Positions 10,021 to 16,695 of a stretch of 18,417 nucleotides of DNA are shown here, piece by piece. Position 1 is the stretch's first letter; every line of letters begins with the position of its first letter. The notes below the pieces were generated by a model. That model saw only the letters and a list, made by a program, of their open reading frames with translations. It was not told the origin of the DNA and did no database searches. The stretch is from Chroococcidiopsidaceae cyanobacterium CP_BM_RX_35 (GTDB taxonomy: Bacteria > Cyanobacteriota > Cyanobacteriia > Cyanobacteriales > Chroococcidiopsidaceae): positions 1-18,417 of the forward strand of contig JAFAVL010000509.1 of NCBI GenBank assembly GCA_019242465.1, in the 5' to 3' direction. The translations under genes and the position numbers were made by a program.

Positions 10021-11273
10021 GACGGGATTGGATTAGCCCAGCCGACCGAATTCAGGCACTGCCACCATATGTATTTGCTCGTCTAGATGAACTTAAGGCT
10101 AGGGCACGAGAGCAAGGACTGGACTTAATTGACTTGGGGATGGGAAACCCAGATGGCACCACACCCCAGCCTGTGGTGGAGGCGGCGATCAAGGCTTTAC
10201 AAAATCCTGCCAATCATGGCTATCCACCCTTTGAAGGGACAGCTAGCTTCCGCCGCGCCATTACCGATTGGTATCGCCGCCGCTACGCAGTTGAACTTGA
10301 CCCAGATAGCGAAGCTCTACCCTTACTTGGTTCTAAAGAAGGTTTAACCCATTTGGCAATCGCCTATATTAATCCTGGCGATCTGGTTCTAGTGCCTAGC
10401 CCTGCCTATCCAGCCCATTTTCGCGGTCCTTTGATCGCTGGTGGCAAGGTTCATAGCCTGATTTTGCAGTCAGAGAATGACTGGCTAATAGATTTGACAG
10501 CGATTCCAGAGGCGATCGCTCAACAAGCTAAGATTCTCTATTTCAACTATCCCAGTAATCCCACAGCTGCTACGGCTCCGCGCGAATTTTTCACTGAAAT
10601 AGTTGCCTTTGCACACAAGTATGAAATCCTCTTGGTGCATGACCTATGTTATGCCGAGTTAGCCTTTGATGGCTATCAGCCCACTAGCTTGTTAGAAATC
10701 CCTGGGGCAAAAGAGATTGGCGTCGAGTTTCATACCCTGTCTAAGACGTACAACATGGCTGGATGGCGTGTCGGCTTTGTTGTTGGCAACCGTCACATCA
10801 TTCAGGGTTTGCGGACACTAAAAACGAATCTGGACTACGACATTTTTGCCGCACTGCAATCAGCCGCTGAAACAGCTTTGCAATTGCCAGATGTCTATCT
10901 GCAAGAGGTACAAGACCGCTATCGTCGCCGTCGCGATTTTCTGATTCAGGGGTTAGCCCAGCTCGGTTGGGATATTCCTAAATCCAAAGCGACAATGTAT
11001 CTGTGGGTCAAATGTCCACCCGGACTCGGCTCAACAGACTTTGCCCTTTCCGTGTTGCAGCAGACTGGAGTTGTGGTTACTCCTGGGAATGCCTTTGGCA
11101 TCGCTGGGGAGGGATACGTGCGGGTGAGTTTGATTGCCGAGTGCGAGCGCTTGCAGGAAGTCTTGCGCCGATTTAAACAAGCTAATATCTGCTACCACCA
11201 ATCTGCAACGACGATTTCTAGTACAGAATCAGGTTCTGTTGCAAAACTTCTTGAGAAACACCAATCATTGTAG
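10017..11273 (+). CDS. Class I/II PLP aminotransferase, AlaC-like
   Basis: This 418-residue fold-type I aminotransferase has the PLP Schiff-base lysine K243 in HTLSKTYNMAGWRVGF. It also has the PLP-binding Asn/Asp/Tyr set in NYPSNPT (N181) and HDLCYAEL (D209, Y212), and the substrate carboxylate arginine R369 in GYVRVSL. The start (DRIQALPPYVF, then LGMGNPDGTTP) closely resembles E. coli AlaC, a glutamate-pyruvate aminotransferase. Database names such as aspartate or LL-diaminopimelate aminotransferase are often given to this group, and the substrate is not settled here. The ATG lies within the stop codon of the dehydrogenase gene, so the pair forms an operon. The last 28 or so residues extend beyond the family core. 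Confidence 0.92.
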   Translation: MRRDWISPADRIQALPPYVFARLDELKARAREQGLDLIDLGMGNPDGTTPQPVVEAAIKALQNPANHGYPPFEGTASFRRAITDWYRRRYAVELDPDSEALPLLGSKEGLTHLAIAYINPGDLVLVPSPAYPAHFRGPLIAGGKVHSLILQSENDWLIDLTAIPEAIAQQAKILYFNYPSNPTAATAPREFFTEIVAFAHKYEILLVHDLCYAELAFDGYQPTSLLEIPGAKEIGVEFHTLSKTYNMAGWRVGFVVGNRHIIQGLRTLKTNLDYDIFAALQSAAETALQLPDVYLQEVQDRYRRRRDFLIQGLAQLGWDIPKSKATMYLWVKCPPGLGSTDFALSVLQQTGVVVTPGNAFGIAGEGYVRVSLIAECERLQEVLRRFKQANICYHQSATTISSTESGSVAKLLEKHQSL

Positions 11274-11283
11274 GGAAGCGGTC

Positions 11284-11940
11284 ATGGTCGTACAAATCCC
11301 CATTCAGCGCATCCAGGTTCCGCCAGGGCAACGAGTCTTGTTGCAGGATGTCAGTTGGGAAGAATTTGAAGCCATTTTGGAGGAGTTGGGCGACCGCTGC
11401 TCTGTTCGTGTAGCCTACTATGATAAAACTCTAGAAGTCATGACCCCGCTGCCAGAGCATGAATATTTTAAGGAAGCGATCGGTGATGCCATCAAGGACA
11501 TAGCAGAAACCCTAGAGTTAGACTACGAGAGCTATGGTTCCACTACCTGGCGACGGCAAACGAAGCAGGCAGGATTGGAAGCTAATAACTGTTTTTATTT
11601 TCAAAACGAAGCGATTGTTCGCGGCAGGCTTGATATCAACCTCGCTCAAGATCCTCCGCCTGATCTGGCTCTAGAAGTTGATTTGACCAACAAATTGCTG
11701 GAACGGTTTTCCATTTATGCACGATTAGCTGTCCCTGAACTTTGGTGCTATGAAGATGGAAAGCTCAAAATCTGTCACCTCCAAGGAGAACAGTATGTTA
11801 AGGTCGATCGGAGCAGTGTGTTTCCGGAATTAGATGTTCGAGCATTACCACAACTGATTGATGAGAATCGTTCTGCTGGACGATTAGCACTACGGAGATC
11901 AGTTAGAGCATGGGTGAGGGAACAGGTGGAGGAAAGGTGA
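11284..11940 (+). CDS. Uma2 family (DUF820) putative endonuclease
   Basis: The 218-residue protein belongs to the Uma2/DUF820 family, highly multiplied in cyanobacteria and built on the PD-(D/E)XK nuclease fold. The probable active-site elements are PDLALEVDLT (D...EVD) and the following LLERFSIYARLAVPELWCYE segment, after the N-terminal VSWEEFEAILEELGD. The frame is open upstream to 11134, inside the aminotransferase gene, but family similarity starts at MVVQIPIQRI. GGGAAG lies just before this ATG. It begins 10 nt after the aminotransferase stop codon. No biological role has been established for these proteins. Confidence 0.88.
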   Translation: MVVQIPIQRIQVPPGQRVLLQDVSWEEFEAILEELGDRCSVRVAYYDKTLEVMTPLPEHEYFKEAIGDAIKDIAETLELDYESYGSTTWRRQTKQAGLEANNCFYFQNEAIVRGRLDINLAQDPPPDLALEVDLTNKLLERFSIYARLAVPELWCYEDGKLKICHLQGEQYVKVDRSSVFPELDVRALPQLIDENRSAGRLALRRSVRAWVREQVEER

Positions 11941-11985
11941 GAGGGGGATTACTACTTCGTGTTGCTCCCTTAATAGTTCTTTTCG

Positions 11986-12030
11986 TCGTACAGCTAAAAG
12001 AATCTGCCCGCCAGTGACGATCTGCCCTTG
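11986..12030 (-). pseudogene. Relic of a biotinyl-domain C-terminus
   Basis: On the minus strand this reads [15 protein letters not shown] in one frame. It matches the last residues of the urea carboxylase at 16711-16755 ([15 protein letters not shown]) with 40 of 45 bases identical. All five differences are in third codon positions. A TAG in the same frame at 12040-12042 cuts it off upstream and no AMKME biotin site precedes it, so this is a fragment and not a gene. The substitution pattern says both copies were once under protein-level selection. It is probably the remains of a second biotin-enzyme gene. Confidence 0.75.
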
Positions 12031-12051
12031 CTGCTCTAACTACTGACAAAC

Positions 12052-12070
12052 ATGCCTCCCTGTCAGGCAT
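12052..12070 (-). terminator. Hairpin downstream of the ThDP-enzyme gene
   Basis: ATGCCT (12052-12057) and AGGCAT (12065-12070) are perfect complements around a 7-nt loop, 9 nt past the stop codon of the minus-strand ThDP-enzyme gene. Only GTTTG follows on the transcribed side, so it is a modest terminator candidate. Confidence 0.4.
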
Positions 12071-12078
12071 AACACCCT

Positions 12079-13782
12079 TTAAGGCTCTAGGAAAACATCC
12101 AGCACTGTCAAATGCCCTGTCTCGACTGCCTGCAGCCCGCGTTTGATTGCTGGTTCCAGCAATTCAGGAGCTGTGATCTTCTCACCATAGCCACCGAACG
12201 CAACGGCAAGTTTCGCATAGTCGGGTGTCGGGTCGATTACCTTTCCATAGAAGTTACTGGTTCTAACCGCTGAACCCTGAGGAAAGTATTTCTCAATATT
12301 CCAAGCCTGCGACGCATAACCCTGGTTGTTGCAAACGACAATCAAAATGGGAAGTTGGTACTGTTGGGATAAGCCAAAGCACGCAGGTATGGGATTGTAG
12401 TTGAAAGCACCGTCCCCAATGATACATACGACTGTGCTGTTGGGTTCTGCTAGCTTGATCCCGAGGGCAGTCGCTATCCCCGTGCCCAAGCCACCTGCCC
12501 ATCCCCTATAATGTCTGAAAGCCTTTGACTGAAAGAGAGCCTGCAGCATGAAAGGTCCCTGGGCAACAATTTCGTCGATGATGACAGAACCATTAGGTAG
12601 GACCTGATGGAGCGTCTGAAACAACAAATACGCATGAATTGAATCCTTAGACCTCACAGCTTCAGCTTCCGCAAGCCACTGTCTCTTGATGCGCTCGTTG
12701 TATTGCTTCCACCTTTCCGCCCGCTCTGCCGCAGGTGACTTCATTCGCTCTTTCAACTGACTATAGAGTTCAGCCAGGTTCATCCCAACATCACCTGCAA
12801 TACAGTAGTCGGTTTTGTATCCCCAGTACGGCGCGCGAGGTCTTAGCGGGTCCTCTTCAAACAGGATGACCTTGCATCCTTCTTGAAAGTTAATGAGTGG
12901 AGGGTGCCAGGGAGCATTGGACCCGGCAATCAATATGCAGTCGGCTTCTGGAAGAACATCTTCTACAGGTCCGTTACCGTGGAGTGGGTGATCGCGCGGA
13001 AAATTCTGGAACGAAGGCATCCAGAATTCAAAGACGGGAGCGGTTAAAAGCTCCGCCAGCTTAACCAGCGTGCTAACCTCTTCTGGGGTACGACCAGCGT
13101 GCTCTGTAATCAAAATTGGATTGTGACTTTGCAAAAGCAATTCCACAATTTCACGGAGATATTTAGCGGGAGCAATCACTGGATGGGGTTCCAATTTTGG
13201 CTGTCGGGCAGGGGTCACTGGATTCATGAGAATATCAAAGGGAATACTCAGAAGCGTCGGTCCACGAGGAACCATTTCAGCAAAATAGCAAGCCCGCCGC
13301 AGATCCGCGACTAGGTCGCTGGCGGTTTTGACTTCCTTCGCCCATTTGACGCAGATTTCGGCATCACGGACGGGACCGGGCAGATCAACTAACAGGGAAG
13401 GCCATTCGGGGCCAGGATCAAGGTTGGCTACTTCACCGTAGGTAAGCGTATCGGGCGACAGAATGGTCATTGGTATTCGTTCTTGAAGGGCGCTGCGAAT
13501 TGCTAGTGAACCGTTTAAGACACCGAGACCAATTGGAAGAAGGACAACCTGGGAACGTCCCGTTGCTTTATAAAAGCCGGACGCCAATCCTACAGCCAGG
13601 AGTTCATGGCGACAGTTCACATACTTCGGAGTCTCGATTTTCCCCATTTCCTTCCGCTTTGCCAGTGCCTCCCAGAGTGGAGCCCATACAGCAATTGGCG
13701 AACAAAAGATGAAGTCAGTTTCTTGGATTTTCAGTATCTCTAGGATGGCTTCTGCGCCATTTATCGTTTCTGATGTTTTCAT
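12079..13782 (-). CDS. Thiamine-diphosphate-dependent enzyme, acetolactate-synthase/decarboxylase superfamily
   Basis: The 567-residue protein has the three-domain layout of the pyruvate-oxidase/decarboxylase superfamily. The N-terminal Pyr domain contains the ThDP-activating glutamate E60 in NCRHELLAVGLASGF. A central domain follows at about 205-345. The C-terminal PP domain has the ThDP/Mg motif GDGAFNYN (456-463) ending in VVCNNQGYASQ (NN at 485-486). Such enzymes cleave or ligate 2-oxoacids. The central domain has no clear FAD signature I can name and the substrate is unknown. Proper acetolactate synthase seems unlikely, since the usual segments and the regulatory-subunit neighbour are missing. 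It is downstream of and co-oriented with the GMC oxidoreductase gene, 237 nt away. Confidence 0.88.
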   Translation of the reverse strand: MKTSETINGAEAILEILKIQETDFIFCSPIAVWAPLWEALAKRKEMGKIETPKYVNCRHELLAVGLASGFYKATGRSQVVLLPIGLGVLNGSLAIRSALQERIPMTILSPDTLTYGEVANLDPGPEWPSLLVDLPGPVRDAEICVKWAKEVKTASDLVADLRRACYFAEMVPRGPTLLSIPFDILMNPVTPARQPKLEPHPVIAPAKYLREIVELLLQSHNPILITEHAGRTPEEVSTLVKLAELLTAPVFEFWMPSFQNFPRDHPLHGNGPVEDVLPEADCILIAGSNAPWHPPLINFQEGCKVILFEEDPLRPRAPYWGYKTDYCIAGDVGMNLAELYSQLKERMKSPAAERAERWKQYNERIKRQWLAEAEAVRSKDSIHAYLLFQTLHQVLPNGSVIIDEIVAQGPFMLQALFQSKAFRHYRGWAGGLGTGIATALGIKLAEPNSTVVCIIGDGAFNYNPIPACFGLSQQYQLPILIVVCNNQGYASQAWNIEKYFPQGSAVRTSNFYGKVIDPTPDYAKLAVAFGGYGEKITAPELLEPAIKRGLQAVETGHLTVLDVFLEP

Positions 13783-13830
13783 GGCTTCTACTTGTTAGAG
13801 GGTGTTATGAACTTTAAGAGGATGTATTAA

Positions 13831-13858
13831 AGTATAAACAGTTACGCTAGCCGTCTAA
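13831..13858 (-). promoter_or_regulatory. Candidate promoter for the ThDP-enzyme gene
   Basis: On the minus strand TTAGAC, a 16-nt spacer and TATACT give a plausible -35/-10 pair about 50 nt before the ATG at 13782. The -35 match is partial. If real, the ThDP gene can be transcribed separately from the oxidoreductase pair upstream. Confidence 0.3.
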
Positions 13859-14000
13859 CCATGAGCCGCACTATGGCAGCCTAGATAAAGGCTTTAGAGC
13901 TAGTAGGCAAAACTTCGCGTGTCAATAGTTAGCCGGCGACAACGTACTAGGACTCGCCAGCTACTTCAGCCATCTCTCATAATGACACCCACGCGCGCTT

Positions 14001-14018
14001 GAGGGTTTGCAATCCCTC
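14001..14018 (-). terminator. Stem-loop after the GMC oxidoreductase stop
   Basis: GAGGG (14001-14005) and CCCTC (14014-14018) pair around an 8-nt loop, directly after the stop codon of the minus-strand GMC gene. No T run follows, so the termination role is uncertain. Confidence 0.3.
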
Positions 14019-14019
14019 C

Positions 14020-15582
14020 TCAGGCGATCACTGACCAATTTGCAGTCAGATACTCCGCCGCGCGTAAAGCAACGGCATGAATCGTGAAACACGGATTAAC
14101 TGCTGCGGAAGTTGGGAAAAGGGAAGGGCCAGCGACAAAAAGATTGGGAATGTCATGCGTTTGTCCGTAACCGTTCGTCACAGAACTTTCCGGGTCGGAA
14201 CCCATGATCACGCCGCCCATGGCGTGCATGTGAACACGACTGCCCGCCCAGACTTCGTAAGCTCCCGCCGCCTTGAATATCTCCTCACCCTGAGCGATCC
14301 CGGCATTATAGCACTTCAGCTCACTCTCACCAAAGCTGTGGGTAACGCGAGCCAGCGGATATCCATAGCGGTCTCGCTGTGCGGGATCTAACGTAAGGCG
14401 ATTTTCGGGATTAGGCAGATCCTCGCCTACAAACGTCATGGTACCCAAGTGGTGGGACGCCGTTTCCAGGAAGCGATGCAGGTTGTTACCGAACAGATCG
14501 GGTCGGCTGTTTGCAACGCCTAACAGATCGTTCGGCTTCATCGCATTCGCAATCAGCCATTGTGAGCTGTTGATGTAACCGCGGTCGGGATCCTTGGCGT
14601 ATGCGTCTTGCGACAATAACTGTCCACCTACTGTGCCGCGGAAGTTTTCGGTCTCGTCTCGAAACATCCCGAAGATGTTTGCCGACGAGTGCGTCATCAT
14701 ATAGCAACCGACCAGACCGCTTGAGTTCGCCATTCCTTGTGGCTGGTCCCTTGTGGCTGAGTTCAGCAGCAATCGCGGCGTCTGAAAGGTGTAGGCGGCG
14801 ACAATCACCACGTCCGCACGCTGCACGCGCCGTTGACCCCGGCTGTCGTAATATTCGACTCCGGTTGCGCGGCGGGTTCTTCTCTCCTGCAAAATGCGTG
14901 TGACGTAACTCTCATGCCGTAACTCAGCGCCTGCCTTCTCCGCCATCGGCAGGTAGACCGCCAGCGGATTGACCAAAGCGAGAATGGGGCAGCCAGCATC
15001 GCACCAGCCATCGTTAACGCACGCGGGACGCCCCTTGTACTCCACCGAATTGATGGCCATGGGCAGCGGAGAAGTACGCAGACCGAGCTTGGTGAAGCCT
15101 TCCGCAATCAGCGTTGCCTGCTGGAACAGAGGACGCGGAGGCATGGGGTAGGGTGTGCCAGTAGGTCGCCAGATCTCCGCCTTGGCATCGCCCGATATTC
15201 CGACTTCTTCTTGAATCGAGTCGTAGTAAGGCTGCAGATCTTCGTAAGAAAAAGGCCAGTCCAGTCCTTCCCCAAATTGGGAACGCATGTTGAAGTCATC
15301 CGCATGACGCCGCAGCCAAACTGCATAATGGTGCAGCGCCGCGCCGCCGGTTCCCCACCCGGACCCGAAGTGAACCGAGAGTGGCTCCGGTCCTTCAGTC
15401 TGCGTATTGGGACCAAACCACTTGATGCGCCTGGCCCAAATCTGCGAGCTGTAGAGATCGCTGACCTGGCGTTTTGGTCCGCCTTCGAGCACCACTACCC
15501 GTTTTCCGGCTTCGGCAAGCTTAGCCGCCAGTATGCTCCCGGATGCACCCGATCCGACTATGACAACATCGACTTTATCCAT
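14020..15582 (-). CDS. GMC-family oxidoreductase, gluconate/sorbose-dehydrogenase-like flavoprotein
   Basis: The 520-residue flavoprotein begins with the FAD Rossmann motif VDVVIVGSGASGSILAAKLA (4-23) and the VVVLEGG acidic strand end. A mid-protein cysteine cluster follows (C188, then GWCDAGC with C194 and C198), as seen in membrane gluconate-dehydrogenase-type GMC proteins. The C-terminal GMC signature has the catalytic-type HAMGG (H453) and NPCFTIH (N496). It probably oxidises a sugar or polyol hydroxyl; the substrate is unknown. It has no signal peptide of its own. It starts 3 nt after the stop codon of the Tat-signalled small-subunit gene, which suggests export as a complex. Lines I counted by hand run at about 53-72% GC, against about 43% for a line in the urea carboxylase gene. 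Confidence 0.9.
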   Translation of the reverse strand: MDKVDVVIVGSGASGSILAAKLAEAGKRVVVLEGGPKRQVSDLYSSQIWARRIKWFGPNTQTEGPEPLSVHFGSGWGTGGAALHHYAVWLRRHADDFNMRSQFGEGLDWPFSYEDLQPYYDSIQEEVGISGDAKAEIWRPTGTPYPMPPRPLFQQATLIAEGFTKLGLRTSPLPMAINSVEYKGRPACVNDGWCDAGCPILALVNPLAVYLPMAEKAGAELRHESYVTRILQERRTRRATGVEYYDSRGQRRVQRADVVIVAAYTFQTPRLLLNSATRDQPQGMANSSGLVGCYMMTHSSANIFGMFRDETENFRGTVGGQLLSQDAYAKDPDRGYINSSQWLIANAMKPNDLLGVANSRPDLFGNNLHRFLETASHHLGTMTFVGEDLPNPENRLTLDPAQRDRYGYPLARVTHSFGESELKCYNAGIAQGEEIFKAAGAYEVWAGSRVHMHAMGGVIMGSDPESSVTNGYGQTHDIPNLFVAGPSLFPTSAAVNPCFTIHAVALRAAEYLTANWSVIA

Positions 15583-15585
15583 GGC

Positions 15586-16155
15586 TCACCACTTTTTTGG
15601 AGGAGATATCAAGGCTAGGTAAGGTACGTCGAGTTTCCGGAATCCCTCTTCAGTCCCATAAACAACGTCGATGGCATCGTTGCGAACGACGAAATAGAAA
15701 AGGGGAGACGGCGGACCATCCCAATCGGGAGGACTTGCCTTGGATAAGCTGCTAACAAGATCGGACTGTTGTTCATCCGAGAGATCGGGGAAGGCGGCAC
15801 CGAAGCGAGACAGACTGAATGCCTCTAACGCCTGCAGGCCTTTTTTGTAGAAAGCTAAGCAGTCGTCGGAGTAATCCATGTAGCGCAGAAAGAGCAGAGG
15901 CGTTTCGCTCTTGAGCTGATGCTGTACATAGGGCACGATCCCTGCTTTACTCGCACCCGGCAGCAGAGTTTCGCCAAGTGCGCTCAGGCTGACGCGTTCG
16001 TGTCTGTTCAGCACGCTATCGCTGGCATCCTCTTTCTCGTCGTCCTCGAAAGCAAAGCTGGGGAGAGCGGCTATCGTCACTAAGCCCGCTCCGGCAGCAA
16101 TTAGTATTTGCCGCCGGGTCAAGTAAGTGGATTGGGTAGATCGATCACGCGGCAT
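15586..16155 (-). CDS. Gluconate 2-dehydrogenase subunit 3-like protein with Tat signal
   Basis: The 189-residue protein has a twin-arginine signal, LTRRQILIAAGAGLVTIAAL, with RR at 14-15 and a probable cleavage site near residue 35. The mature part contains LSALGETLLPGASKAGIVPYV and a C-terminal FRKLDVPYLALISPP, which resembles the small (gamma) subunit of membrane gluconate 2-dehydrogenases. In that family the small subunit is needed to export and hold the flavoprotein. The frame is open upstream to 16278, but the ATG at 16155 directly precedes the Tat signal and has AAGAAAGG about 7 nt before it. The flavoprotein gene follows after 3 nt. The usual cytochrome c subunit gene is not in the window. 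Confidence 0.85.
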   Translation of the reverse strand: MPRDRSTQSTYLTRRQILIAAGAGLVTIAALPSFAFEDDEKEDASDSVLNRHERVSLSALGETLLPGASKAGIVPYVQHQLKSETPLLFLRYMDYSDDCLAFYKKGLQALEAFSLSRFGAAFPDLSDEQQSDLVSSLSKASPPDWDGPPSPLFYFVVRNDAIDVVYGTEEGFRKLDVPYLALISPPKKW

Positions 16156-16242
16156 GATTACGCCTTTCTTTATCTGGGGAACTGATTTCGTTGGTAGCTT
16201 GGAGTTCGGAAACTGACTGTTCGCGAGCGTGGCTTGAATATA

Positions 16243-16380
16243 ACAGACCTCTTGCAAATCGGGGGTCAATTCCCTCACCTACAGAAAATTTTTGCAGATG
16301 GAGGTTACGATGGCAAAGATTTTATTGCCGCAGTCAAACAGAGCTATCAGTTGGATTGGGAATTCGAACTGATTAACTAA
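16243..16380 (+). pseudogene. IS5-family transposase fragment
   Basis: The plus strand reads QFPHLQKIFADGGYDGKDF and then IAAVKQSYQLDWEFELIN before TAA at 16378. The FADGGYDGKDF block is the region around the second catalytic aspartate of IS5-type DDE transposases. Only about 45 codons remain and neither the first Asp nor the final Glu region is found, so this is a dead remnant. It lies just upstream of the oxidoreductase pair and suggests that mobile DNA once moved here. Confidence 0.75.
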
Positions 16381-16408
16381 TAGACAATTAATGCCAAGAA
16401 AACGCTAG

Positions 16409-16681
16409 TTGAGGCAATATTTTTATGCTCTACCCTTATGCTTGTCCATCTTTCTTTTTGGCATAGTTCAAAAACAAGCGGTTTTAGGTAACAAAGTAGG
16501 CGAAAGTGTTGAAGAAATTCATAGTAGATATAACCCTGGCACAACAGAGAGCTTACATCGCTAGTTTGCACGTTAGCTTGAAAAGTGTCACAGGATACTC
16601 GATAAAGCCTTGAGTCGTAAGCGCAAGAAGGGGACCAGACGCAGACAGAAAGCAGGAAAACGACTGTCTAAGCAATACTAG
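16409..16681 (+). pseudogene. Unrecognised broken reading frame, possibly mobile-element debris
   Basis: One plus-strand frame gives a hydrophobic start (LRQYFYALPLCLSIFLFGIV, from a TTG at 16409) and runs to TAG at 16562. After another stop at 16574 it resumes as an Arg/Lys-rich tail (LDKALSRKRKKGTRRRQKAG) ending at 16681. I do not recognise the protein. A different frame between about 16503 and 16610 also looks protein-like, so the true frame is uncertain. The basic tail would suit a DNA-binding protein, but this is a guess. Confidence 0.3.
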
Positions 16682-16695
16682 GGTGAATTAGAAGC

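Larger units (their letters stand above)
16156..16695. other. 540-nt stretch without an intact gene, holding transposase relics
   Basis: Between the subunit-3 start and the urea carboxylase stop I find no full gene. The plus strand holds an IS5-type transposase fragment (16243-16380) and a broken frame with two internal stops (16409-16681). The left part probably contains the promoter of the oxidoreductase pair, but no clear -35/-10 pair was found. Confidence 0.7.

Noticed and set aside
11134..11283. Longer start for the Uma2 protein
   Set aside because: The added 50 residues come from within the aminotransferase gene in another frame and do not resemble the family.
16377..16571. Minus-strand frame of 64 codons in the gene-poor stretch
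   Set aside because: It has no recognisable motif and no ribosome binding site, and it lies opposite probable mobile-element debris.
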